From positions 1 to 6,651 of the forward strand of contig JAJRVB010000303.1 of the NCBI GenBank assembly GCA_024277515.1: a stretch of 6,651 bases of DNA, given 5' to 3'. Positions 1 to 6,300 of this stretch are shown one piece after another. Source of the DNA: Nitrospirota bacterium. Its GTDB lineage: Bacteria > Nitrospirota > Thermodesulfovibrionia > UBA6902. The translations under genes were made by a program, and so were the position numbers. The notes beneath the pieces are model-generated. The model was not told the origin of the DNA. It was given only the letters and a program-made list of their open reading frames with translations, and did not search any database. Positions within the stretch are counted from its first letter, which is position 1. The number at the start of each line of letters is the position of its first letter.

Positions 1-156
1 CTTTGAACCGCTTTTCTTTATCTTTATCAGCAGATTGCTAATTAAAAACACTCGATTCCTCGGCCCGCAGGATGCTGGGACCCCTGGCTTTTTATTGACT
101 AAACCCACCATATTTGTTACTTTTAATTTATAGTAATAAAAGGAGTAGATTCGCGT

Positions 157-396
157 ATGTCCAAAGTAATCGATGCAGTTTATGAAAACGGTGTTTTTAA
201 ACCTCTTGAAGATGTAGAGGTCAGGGAACATGACAAGGTTACGATCAAGATAGTTTCCCGTGATGAATGGCAGAAACGATTTGACCGCATTATAAAGAGG
301 ATACACAAGAAAACTGCTCAATACTCTCCTGAAGAAATCGACACCGATGTTGCCCGGGCTGTAAAGGAAGCAAGAGACGAAAAATATGGCCGTTAA
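157..396 (+). CDS. AF2212/DUF104-type antitoxin of TA module 1
   Basis: A 79-residue protein that probably neutralises the PIN toxin encoded immediately downstream. Residues 4-33 match the DUF104 (AF2212-like) pattern: a VIDAVYENGVFKPLE start, then an acidic stretch and a KVTIKIV strand, which in the family forms a small beta-rich domain. Residues 35-79 are highly charged and predicted helical; this part probably wraps the toxin. The ATG is preceded by a Shine-Dalgarno AAAAGGAG at 138-145, 11 nt away, which supports this start. The gene overlaps the toxin gene by 11 nt, the usual antitoxin-first arrangement. DUF104 proteins are known partners of PIN toxins, best known in archaea and cyanobacteria. 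Family call from motif recognition only; pairing inferred from the overlap. DNA binding and autoregulation are not evident from this domain. Confidence 0.85.
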   Translation: MSKVIDAVYENGVFKPLEDVEVREHDKVTIKIVSRDEWQKRFDRIIKRIHKKTAQYSPEEIDTDVARAVKEARDEKYGR

Positions 397-829
397 GGCC
401 GTTATTGACACCAATATCTGGGTGTCGTCATTAATTAACCCGTTCGGTTTTCCCGCCAGATTAAGAAAAGCTTTTGAACAGGGCGCCTTCAACACAGTGA
501 TATCCGCTCCGATTGTTGAGGAACTTATAGATGTCCTGGCCCGGCCGAGAATCAGAAATAAATATGACATCAGCGAAGATGATGTAAAAGAACTCATTAT
601 ATTACTGGAAGAAATCTCAGAGGACGTACTCGTTACAGGAGATGTAACTGTCTGCCGTGACAAGGATGACAACTTGGTGATCGAGACAGCAATAAAGGGA
701 AAAGCACAATATCTTGTCACCCGTGACGATGACATGAAATTCGACAAAGATGTCTTGTCATATCTAAAAAGATATAACATATCTGTTGCTTCCATAGCTA
801 ATTTCTTAGATGTCATCAGCAAATCATAG
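386..829 (+). CDS. PIN-domain toxin (COG1569-type RNase) of TA module 1
   Basis: A 147-residue single-domain PIN protein, probably a Mg2+/Mn2+-dependent endoribonuclease that acts on cytoplasmic RNA when not bound by its antitoxin. Acidic residues lie where PIN catalytic residues are expected: D8 in VIDTNIW, E45/E46 in VEELIDVLARP, D92/D94/D95 in CRDKDDN, and D114-D116 in VTRDDD. The RDxDDN...A..GKA.YLVTRD layout is characteristic of the COG1569 'putative toxin component, PIN family'. Length is normal for the family and the active site looks complete, so the toxin is probably functional. Its ATG lies inside the end of the antitoxin gene with only a weak purine-rich stretch upstream, so expression probably depends on coupling to antitoxin translation. 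Its RNA target cannot be read from the sequence. Confidence 0.88.
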   Translation: MAVKAVIDTNIWVSSLINPFGFPARLRKAFEQGAFNTVISAPIVEELIDVLARPRIRNKYDISEDDVKELIILLEEISEDVLVTGDVTVCRDKDDNLVIETAIKGKAQYLVTRDDDMKFDKDVLSYLKRYNISVASIANFLDVISKS

Positions 830-870
830 TTTTTTCTATCCCCTGTCTTTTGGATAACAGCAACATCTGC

Positions 871-876
871 TATACT
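871..876 (+). promoter_or_regulatory. possible -10 box (TATACT) for the YdjM-like gene
   Basis: TATACT matches five of six bases of the sigma-70 -10 consensus and lies about 50 nt before the next start codon. The only -35 candidate is a weak TTGGAT at 850-855 with a short 15-nt spacer. The downstream gene could instead be read through from TA module 1. Confidence 0.3.
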
Positions 877-927
877 AAAGATTGTCATCGGCCTTCCGAT
901 AGATACATAACGGCACCCTGAAAAAAC

Positions 928-1374
928 ATGCAACTTCAACACCACACAGCCTTTTCCATAACCATCTCCGGCATCCTGTATCTGATGTTTAAATCCTGGG
1001 GACTGGCCATTGCCTGCCTGATTTCAGGAATCTTTATCGACCTTGACCATCTCGTTGACGTGATACGGGAGCATGGCTGGTCAGTAAGGGTAAAAGAGTT
1101 TTTCGATATATGCCGCAAGGCTCAATTCGACCGCATTCTGCTTGTGTGGCACGGCTGGGAATGGGTCATCCTTCTGGGTGAGGCATCATGGCAGACGGGA
1201 TGGAATCCATGGATAACGGGTGTCTTCATCGGAATATCGCAGCACGTAGTCCTCGATTCATTATTCAATACAAGAAATCCATTGAGTTATTCACTGATAT
1301 GGCGGTGGCGGCGGGACTTTCATTTTGATACGATATTTCCGAAGTATACGGCCATAAAATACAGGCATAGATAA
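928..1374 (+). CDS. small YdjM/DUF457-like membrane protein, putative metal-dependent hydrolase
   Basis: A 148-residue, probably inner-membrane protein of unproven function. Hydrophobic segments lie at about residues 8-22, 25-37, 70-84 and 95-110. Polar residues recur in the order expected for the YdjM/DUF457 'membrane-bound metal-dependent hydrolase' group: H5-H6, D38-x-D40-H41 (IDLDHL), H75-x-x-E78 (WHGWEW) and H106-x-x-x-D110 (SQHVVLD). These could form a metal site at the membrane face. The C-terminus is tryptophan-, arginine- and histidine-rich (WRWRRDFHFD, ending KYRHR). The start is fixed by an in-frame TGA at 919-921, so ATG 928 is the first possible start, yet no Shine-Dalgarno is visible. 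The gene lies 98 nt after the PIN toxin and 66 nt before trpD, with no clear link to either. Family membership is by motif pattern, and the substrate is unknown. Confidence 0.65.
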   Translation: MQLQHHTAFSITISGILYLMFKSWGLAIACLISGIFIDLDHLVDVIREHGWSVRVKEFFDICRKAQFDRILLVWHGWEWVILLGEASWQTGWNPWITGVFIGISQHVVLDSLFNTRNPLSYSLIWRWRRDFHFDTIFPKYTAIKYRHR

Positions 1375-1440
1375 AATCTTTCGTTCTTTGCACCATAAAT
1401 CAGCCGAACATTAATCGATCTGACGTAAGGAGGGGAATCA

Positions 1441-2451
1441 ATGATTCAGGACGCTATAAAATCCGCGGTAGAAGGGAACAACCTTTCTGAAGAACAAATG
1501 ATAAGCGCCATGAGAGATATGATGGAAGGCAGGGCAACGGACGCGCAGATCGGGGCCTTCCTGACCGCACTGAGAATGAAGGGAGAGACGGTTGAGGAAA
1601 TCACCGGCGCGGCAAAGGTCATGAGAGAAAAGGTGGCAGGCATCAAGGCCCCCGAAAATACGGTAGACACCTGCGGCACAGGCGGTGACATGTCCAACAC
1701 ATTTAACATTTCCACGACCTCCGCCCTCGTTGTAGCAGCCTGCGGTCTGCCGGTCGCAAAGCACGGAAACCGCTCCGTATCAAGCAGCTGCGGCAGCGCG
1801 GACGTACTCGAGGCCCTTGGGGTAAAAATAGACCTTGAGCCCGCAAAAGTGGAACAGTGCCTTATGGAGACCGGCTTCGGTTTCATGTTTGCACCGTTGT
1901 TTCACCCGGCCATGAAATACGCCATTGGCCCGAGAAAGGAACTTGGCATAAGGACCATGTTTAATATCCTCGGTCCGCTCACAAATCCGGCAGGCGCAAA
2001 AAGACAGGTGCTCGGGGTATTCAGCGACAGACTGACAGAGCCGATGGCGCAGGTGCTCGGCAGACTCGGGGCCGGACATGCCTTTGTCGTCCATGGAGAA
2101 GACGGGCTGGATGAGATAACAACCACCGGCAGGACCAGGGTGTCTGAATTAAAAAACGGCAGTGTTGATACATATGTCATAGCGCCTGAAGACATTAATC
2201 TGGGGACATGCGGCAAAGACGAGCTGACCGGAGGGAATGCGGGGGACAATGCGAAAATAACGATAGATATTCTCGACGGCAAAAAGGGGCCGAAAAGAGA
2301 TATCGTAATCATGAACGCGGCCGCGGCCCTTGTGGTGGGAGACAGGGCAGGCAGCATGTCCGACGCGGCCCTGATAGCGACCGAAGCAATAGATTGCGAA
2401 GCAGCGCGCAAGAAGCTGGACCAGGTAATAGAGGTCAGCAATAAGTTGTAA
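1441..2451 (+). CDS. trpD: anthranilate phosphoribosyltransferase
   Basis: Complete 336-residue TrpD, the usual length. It transfers phosphoribose from PRPP to anthranilate, giving N-(5'-phosphoribosyl)-anthranilate and pyrophosphate, the second committed step of tryptophan synthesis, in the cytoplasm. Residues 1-70 are the helical N-terminal domain. The PRPP-binding glycine loop GTGGD is at 79-83, followed by NIST at 89-92. KHGNR at 107-111 and R165 (GPRKELGIRT) belong to the anthranilate/PRPP site, GPLTNP is at 178-183, and the metal-binding D224-E225 pair sits in GLDE. All key residues are intact. TAAGGAGG at 1426-1433, 7 nt before ATG, is the best ribosome binding site in the window. No trpE, trpG or trpC lies next to it: a YdjM-like gene precedes it and a TA module follows. 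It is not a nucleoside phosphorylase relative (DeoA/Pdp), because the TrpD-specific anthranilate residues are present. No attenuator or leader peptide was seen in the 66-nt upstream gap. Confidence 0.96.
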   Translation: MIQDAIKSAVEGNNLSEEQMISAMRDMMEGRATDAQIGAFLTALRMKGETVEEITGAAKVMREKVAGIKAPENTVDTCGTGGDMSNTFNISTTSALVVAACGLPVAKHGNRSVSSSCGSADVLEALGVKIDLEPAKVEQCLMETGFGFMFAPLFHPAMKYAIGPRKELGIRTMFNILGPLTNPAGAKRQVLGVFSDRLTEPMAQVLGRLGAGHAFVVHGEDGLDEITTTGRTRVSELKNGSVDTYVIAPEDINLGTCGKDELTGGNAGDNAKITIDILDGKKGPKRDIVIMNAAAALVVGDRAGSMSDAALIATEAIDCEAARKKLDQVIEVSNKL

Positions 2452-2500
2452 AAAAATAGCATTAAGCACACAGCGGGCAGATTCAAGTTTAATCCAGTCG

Positions 2501-2529
2501 TTGACATGAGACGTATTATTTATTATAAT
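2501..2529 (+). promoter_or_regulatory. consensus sigma-70 promoter of TA module 2
   Basis: A perfect -35 TTGACA (2501-2506) and a perfect -10 TATAAT (2524-2529) are separated by exactly 17 nt. Transcription should start near 2536, giving a leader of about 14 nt. The Shine-Dalgarno AGGAGG at 2539-2544 lies 5 nt before the antitoxin ATG at 2550. A promoter this strong for a TA operon implies repression, and the overlapping inverted repeat at 2510-2538 is the obvious candidate. Confidence 0.88.
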
Positions 2530-2538
2530 ATATACGTC
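2510..2538. promoter_or_regulatory. candidate operator: inverted repeat across the TA2 -10 box
   Basis: GACGTAT at 2510-2516 is an exact inverted copy of ATACGTC at 2532-2538, with 15 nt between. The centre (2524) falls at the start of the -10 hexamer, so a bound protein would cover the -10 box and the probable start site and abut the Shine-Dalgarno. A smaller 10-nt self-complementary TATTATAATA (2521-2530) lies inside it. The inference is autoregulation by the ribbon-helix-helix-like antitoxin encoded just downstream, alone or with its toxin. Seven-base arms could be chance in AT-rich DNA, but the placement is telling. Confidence 0.55.
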
Positions 2539-2549
2539 AGGAGGATAAC

Positions 2550-2798
2550 ATGGCGACAAAATTAACATTGAGGCTCGATGAGACATTAATTGATAAGGCA
2601 AAAAAAATAGCAAGATCAAAGGGGGTAAGCCTCTCCAGGTTTGTTTCCGATTATTTCCAGTCCGTAACAGCAAAGCAGAAAGAGAAAACACCGGAATCTC
2701 CAATCCTTTCTGAAATATCAGGCATTCTCTCTTCCAAAAAAACCGGGAAATCCTTAACGAACTCATATAAAAAACATATTAAGGACAAGTACCTTTGA
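2550..2798 (+). CDS. DUF6364 / ribbon-helix-helix-like antitoxin of TA module 2
   Basis: An 82-residue, lysine-rich protein, the likely antitoxin for the following PIN toxin. Residues 3-9 (TKLTLRL) form the short N-terminal strand, and about 11-24 and 27-40 (DETLIDKAKKIARSKG, then VSLSRFVSDYFQSV) form two helices, the layout of ribbon-helix-helix DNA-binding proteins. In this fold the strands of a dimer contact DNA through alternating residues such as T3, L5 and R8. Residues 41-82 are polar and probably disordered until they bind the toxin. The pattern resembles DUF6364. Its ATG follows AGGAGG by 5 nt, and its stop overlaps the toxin start by 4 nt (TTGA). It probably represses its own promoter through the inverted repeat at 2510-2538. 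Base composition is visibly more AT-rich than the neighbouring trpD and dnaE, consistent with acquisition. Confidence 0.8.
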   Translation: MATKLTLRLDETLIDKAKKIARSKGVSLSRFVSDYFQSVTAKQKEKTPESPILSEISGILSSKKTGKSLTNSYKKHIKDKYL

Positions 2799-3214
2799 AA
2801 AAGGTACTGTGTGACATCAATTTTATCCTTGACATTTTTCTCAAGCGGGGGCCTTTTTATTCACCTGCCGCAAAGGTATTCAGGCTTATTGAGGAGAATA
2901 AAATACGTGGGTTTCTCTGTTCATTAAGTTTCCCGGTGCTTTTTTATCTTCTTTCCAGAGAATTAAACAGGGAGAAGGCGCTGAAGACGCTCGAAAAGGT
3001 AAGAATCGTTTTCAGGGTGGCGCCCGTTGATGAAAAAGTTATTGATATGTCACTCGTGTCTGATTTCAAGGACTTTGAGGATGCGGTACAGTACTATTCA
3101 GCAGCCTACGTCAAGGCGGACTGTATTATTACCAGAGACAAATCAGATTATAAAGAGACCAGGATTCCCGTCCTGACACCGGAAGAATTTCTCGCTGTTT
3201 TCGAAAACGGCTAA
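2795..3214 (+). CDS. PIN-domain toxin of TA module 2, TTG start
   Basis: A 139-residue PIN protein, presumably a metal-dependent endoribonuclease. Recognisable positions are D7 and N9 in LCDINFILD (the first PIN strand), D93-E95-D96 in KDFEDAVQYYSA, and T113-R114-D115 in IITRDKSDY, followed by the closing IPVLTPEEFL strand and helix. This is the subgroup in which DFEDA and 'ITR(N/D)..D(F/Y)' are signatures, distinct from the COG1569 toxin of module 1. The first motif reads D-I-N instead of the more common D-T-N; both acidic and amide residues are kept, and from memory this variant occurs in the subgroup. Translation must start at TTG 2795, since the next in-frame Met is residue 85. AAGGA at 2781-2785, 9 nt upstream and inside the antitoxin gene, is a fair ribosome binding site. 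The TTGA overlap and weak start codon suggest low, coupled expression. Confidence 0.86.
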   Translation: MKKVLCDINFILDIFLKRGPFYSPAAKVFRLIEENKIRGFLCSLSFPVLFYLLSRELNREKALKTLEKVRIVFRVAPVDEKVIDMSLVSDFKDFEDAVQYYSAAYVKADCIITRDKSDYKETRIPVLTPEEFLAVFENG

Positions 3215-3283
3215 AGCAACATCGGACCGCACACAGGGCATTTTTCTGTTTATTATTTAATGGTTCTTTGTTTCCATACTTAT

Positions 3284-3308
3284 AGCTGACAGCCGGCAGC
3301 GGACAGCT
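3284..3308. repeat. small imperfect palindrome upstream of dnaE
   Basis: AGCTG at 3284-3288 pairs with CAGCT at 3304-3308. Inside, C3290-G3302, G3292-C3300 and C3293-G3299 also pair, leaving mismatches at three positions. The block also contains GACAGC twice (3288-3293 and 3302-3307). There is no U-tract after it, so it is not a standard terminator. It may be a remnant of a dispersed intergenic repeat of the AGCTGACAGC kind; only one copy is present here. Confidence 0.4.
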
Positions 3309-3317
3309 CGTTCCGGT

Positions 3318-3345
3318 TTGACTAAGCCCTCTTCAATAGTATAAA
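3318..3345 (+). promoter_or_regulatory. dnaE: probable sigma-70 promoter of dnaE
   Basis: TTGACT (3318-3323, five of six consensus bases) and TATAAA (3340-3345, five of six) are separated by 16 nt. The -10 box ends 9 nt before the dnaE ATG, so transcription should begin at about 3351-3353, almost at the start codon. This would give an mRNA with practically no 5' leader. The region between 3214 and the promoter holds only the small palindrome. Confidence 0.6.
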
Positions 3346-3354
3346 ATTTTTATC

Positions 3355-6300
3355 ATGCATTCCGATTATGTCCCTCTTCATCTGCACACCGAATACAGCT
3401 TACTCGACGGAGCAATAAGGATAAAAGACCTGATTGCAAAGGCCAAAGAGTACAAACTGGCCGCCGTATCATTGACCGACCACGGTAACCTGTACGGCGC
3501 GATAGATTTCTATAAAAAAGTGTCAAAGGCCGGGCTCAAGCCCATTATCGGGTGTGAAGTCTATATTGCGCCAAAATCCCGTTTTGACAAGGGCAATGCA
3601 GCCGGAGGCTCCGAGAAATCCTTCCACATGATCCTGCTCTGCAAAGACATGGACGGATACAGAAACCTTACCAGACTCGTCAGCAAGGCATTTATTGAAG
3701 GCTTCTACTACAAGCCCAGGATAGACAGAGACCTCCTTGAGCAGCACAGCGGGGGACTGATCGGCCTGTCTGCATGCCTGAAGGGAGAAATCCCTCACTA
3801 CCTGACAGCAGGAATGATAGACAGGGCAAGGGAAACAGCCCTTGAATATAAACGGATCTTCGGGGCCGACAATTTCTATCTCGAGATACAGGCCAATGAA
3901 CTTGAAGAGCAGGAGGCGGTCAACAAACAGATTATAGAGTTAAGCCGCGACCTGCATATCCCTCTGGTGGCGACAAATGACTGCCACTATCTAAACCGGG
4001 AAGATTCAAAGGCGCATGATGTCCTCCTCTGTATCCAGACGGGCAAGACCCTGAACGATGCAAAGAGGATGAGATTCTCAAAGGACACGTTTTATTTCAA
4101 GAGCCCGGAGGAGATGAAAGAGGCATTTAAAGATGTGCCGGAGGCCGTTGAAAATACGAGGAAAGTAGCGGAAAAGTGCAACCTTGATTTTACCTTCGGA
4201 GAATTTCAGCTTCCGCGGTATGAGCTGCCGGACGGCGAAAACGATAATAATTATATAAAAAAACTGGCTGAGGAGGGGTTGAGCAAAAAACTCGCCAGGG
4301 ACATCCCGGAAAATTACCGCGAAAGGCTGGTCATGGAGCTGGAGATGATAAAGAAAATGGGGTTTTCCTCCTACTTCCTCATTGTATGGGATTTTATCAA
4401 ATACGCAAAGAGCAAGGCCATACCCGTAGGACCGGGCAGAGGGTCCGCCGCAGGCAGCCTTGTTGCTTACAGTCTCGACATCACTGATATTGATCCTATC
4501 AAATACGGCCTGCTCTTTGAACGGTTCCTGAATCCCGAAAGGGTCAGCATGCCTGATATTGATGTTGACTTCTGCATGGACAGACGGGGAGAAGTCATTG
4601 ACTATGTCACAAACAAGTACGGGAAAGACCACGTTGCTCAGATCATAACCTTCGGGACCATGCAGGCGCGCGCTGCCATCAGGGATGTGGGCAGGGCCAT
4701 GAATATTCCGTATGCCGATGTAGACAAAGCAGCCAAGCTGGTCCCGTTTGTCCCGAAGATCACCCTGAAAACGGCCATGGAAAAGGAGCCTAAACTCAGG
4801 GAATTATATGAATCAAATCCGGAAATCAGGGAGCTGATCGGGGTCGCGCAGACACTCGAGGGAATTGCACGCCATGCGTCCACGCATGCAGCGGGGATTG
4901 TCATTTCTCCCGACCCTCTCACTGATTTTCTCCCCCTGTACAAGTCGCCGAATGACGATGCGATTGTGACGCAGTTCGATATGGATGCGATCAAGATGCT
5001 CGGGCTCCTGAAATTCGACTTTCTTGGTCTGAAGACATTGACCATCATCGATATGGCAGAGAAAATAATAAACGATTCAGTGAAGCAGGAAAAAGGGAGG
5101 AGCGCCGGACCCTTCAAAATCTCGGGCATCCCACTTGACGATAAACGTACATTCGAACTGCTGTGCGCGGGGAAAACAGCAGGTGTATTCCAGCTCGAAA
5201 GCTCCGGCATGAGGGACCTGCTCACGCGGATGAGACCTGACGTGTTTGAGGACATGATAGCCCTTGTTGCCCTGTACAGACCGGGACCGCTCGGCAGCGG
5301 TATGGTTGACGAATATATTGAGGGGAAGAACGCAGGGCATTCACCTGATACAAAGCCGACCGGATCTCTTGCCAAACTCGGGCTGCCTCAATTAAACGAA
5401 ATAGTTAAAGAGACGCATGGCATTATCCTGTATCAGGAGCAGGTCATGGAGATCGCCCACAAGATGGCGGGCTTCAGCCTGGCACAGGCGGATATTTTAA
5501 GGAAGGCTATGGGGGGCAAGAACCCTGAGGAGATGGAAAAGATGAAGACCATCTTCATCGAGGGGCTGAAGAAAAACAGGGTGTCCGAGAAAAAGGCGAC
5601 AACACTTTATAACCTCATTCTGCAGTTTGCGCAATATGGCTTCAATAAATCGCATTCCGCTGCATACGCTTATATTGCATACCAGACAGCTTATTTAAAG
5701 GCCCATTATCCGGTTGAATTCATGGCGGCATCACTCAGCGCTGACATGGACAACACCGCCAAGGTCGTAATTTTCATTAATGAGTGCAAGGACATGGAGA
5801 TAGAAGTCCTTCCCCCTGATATTAATGAGAGTGCAAGGGAATTCAGGGTAACGGGAAATTCAATCCGTTTCGGCCTGGAGGCGGTAAAGGGTGTGGGGAG
5901 CTCGGCCATTGACGCGATACTCGAAATCAGGAAGGAAAAGAGTTTTGATTCCTTTTCGGATTTCTGTTCCCGGGCCGACTCAAGGCGGGTAAACAAAAAG
6001 GTCATTGAGAGCCTGATCAAGGCAGGGGCGATGGACTCCATGGGGAAAAGGGCCCAGTTGACAGAGGCGCTCCCATCGGTCATGGAAGCTGCCCTGCGTC
6101 ATCAGAAGGAAAAAAGTCTCGGGCAGGAAAGCATGTTCGGAGACATTAATGAGATACCTGAAGAAAGACTCCCGATAGTGGATGAGTGGAATGAAACACA
6201 CATGCTTGCCATGGAAAAAGAGTCACTTGGGTTCTATATAACCGGCCATCCCCTGAATAAATACAAGGACAGGCTTGAACAGCTCGGGGTGACCCCCTCA

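Noticed and set aside
95..123. TTGACT (95-100) with TACTTT (118-123) at 17 nt as a promoter for TA module 1
   Set aside because: The -35 is good but the -10 matches only three of six bases. Better -10-like strings (TTTAAT at 122-127, TATAGT at 129-134) are at the wrong spacing.
2..133. Frame open from the window edge to a TAG at 131-133, possibly the 3' end of an upstream gene
   Set aside because: The translated 43 residues show no recognisable pattern, and the stretch is short and AT-rich at both ends. It could be a gene tail, but nothing positive supports it.
887..900. ATCGG-CCTT-CCGAT hairpin between TA module 1 and the YdjM-like gene
   Set aside because: A five-base stem with no U-tract is too weak to call a terminator or regulatory structure.
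924..1118. Minus-strand frame overlapping the start of the YdjM-like gene
   Set aside because: The + strand frame carries coherent hydrophobic segments and patterned His/Asp motifs; the antisense frame has neither.
1735..1800. TrpD loop reading SSSCGSADV where the common form is SSKSGSADV
   Set aside because: The catalytic KHGNR and GTGGD residues are intact, and this loop position varies among TrpD proteins, so it is not evidence of altered function.
1902..2766. Minus-strand open frames over trpD and the TA2 promoter
   Set aside because: They run antisense to conserved trpD motifs and across a clear + strand promoter and antitoxin start; the translations show no family pattern.
4638..5375. 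Long minus-strand open frame (245 codons) inside dnaE, plus the frame at 4078-4632
   Set aside because: Both lie fully antisense to well-conserved dnaE codons, encode serine-rich low-information protein without recognisable motifs, and have no ribosome binding site or promoter. They are shadows of dnaE.
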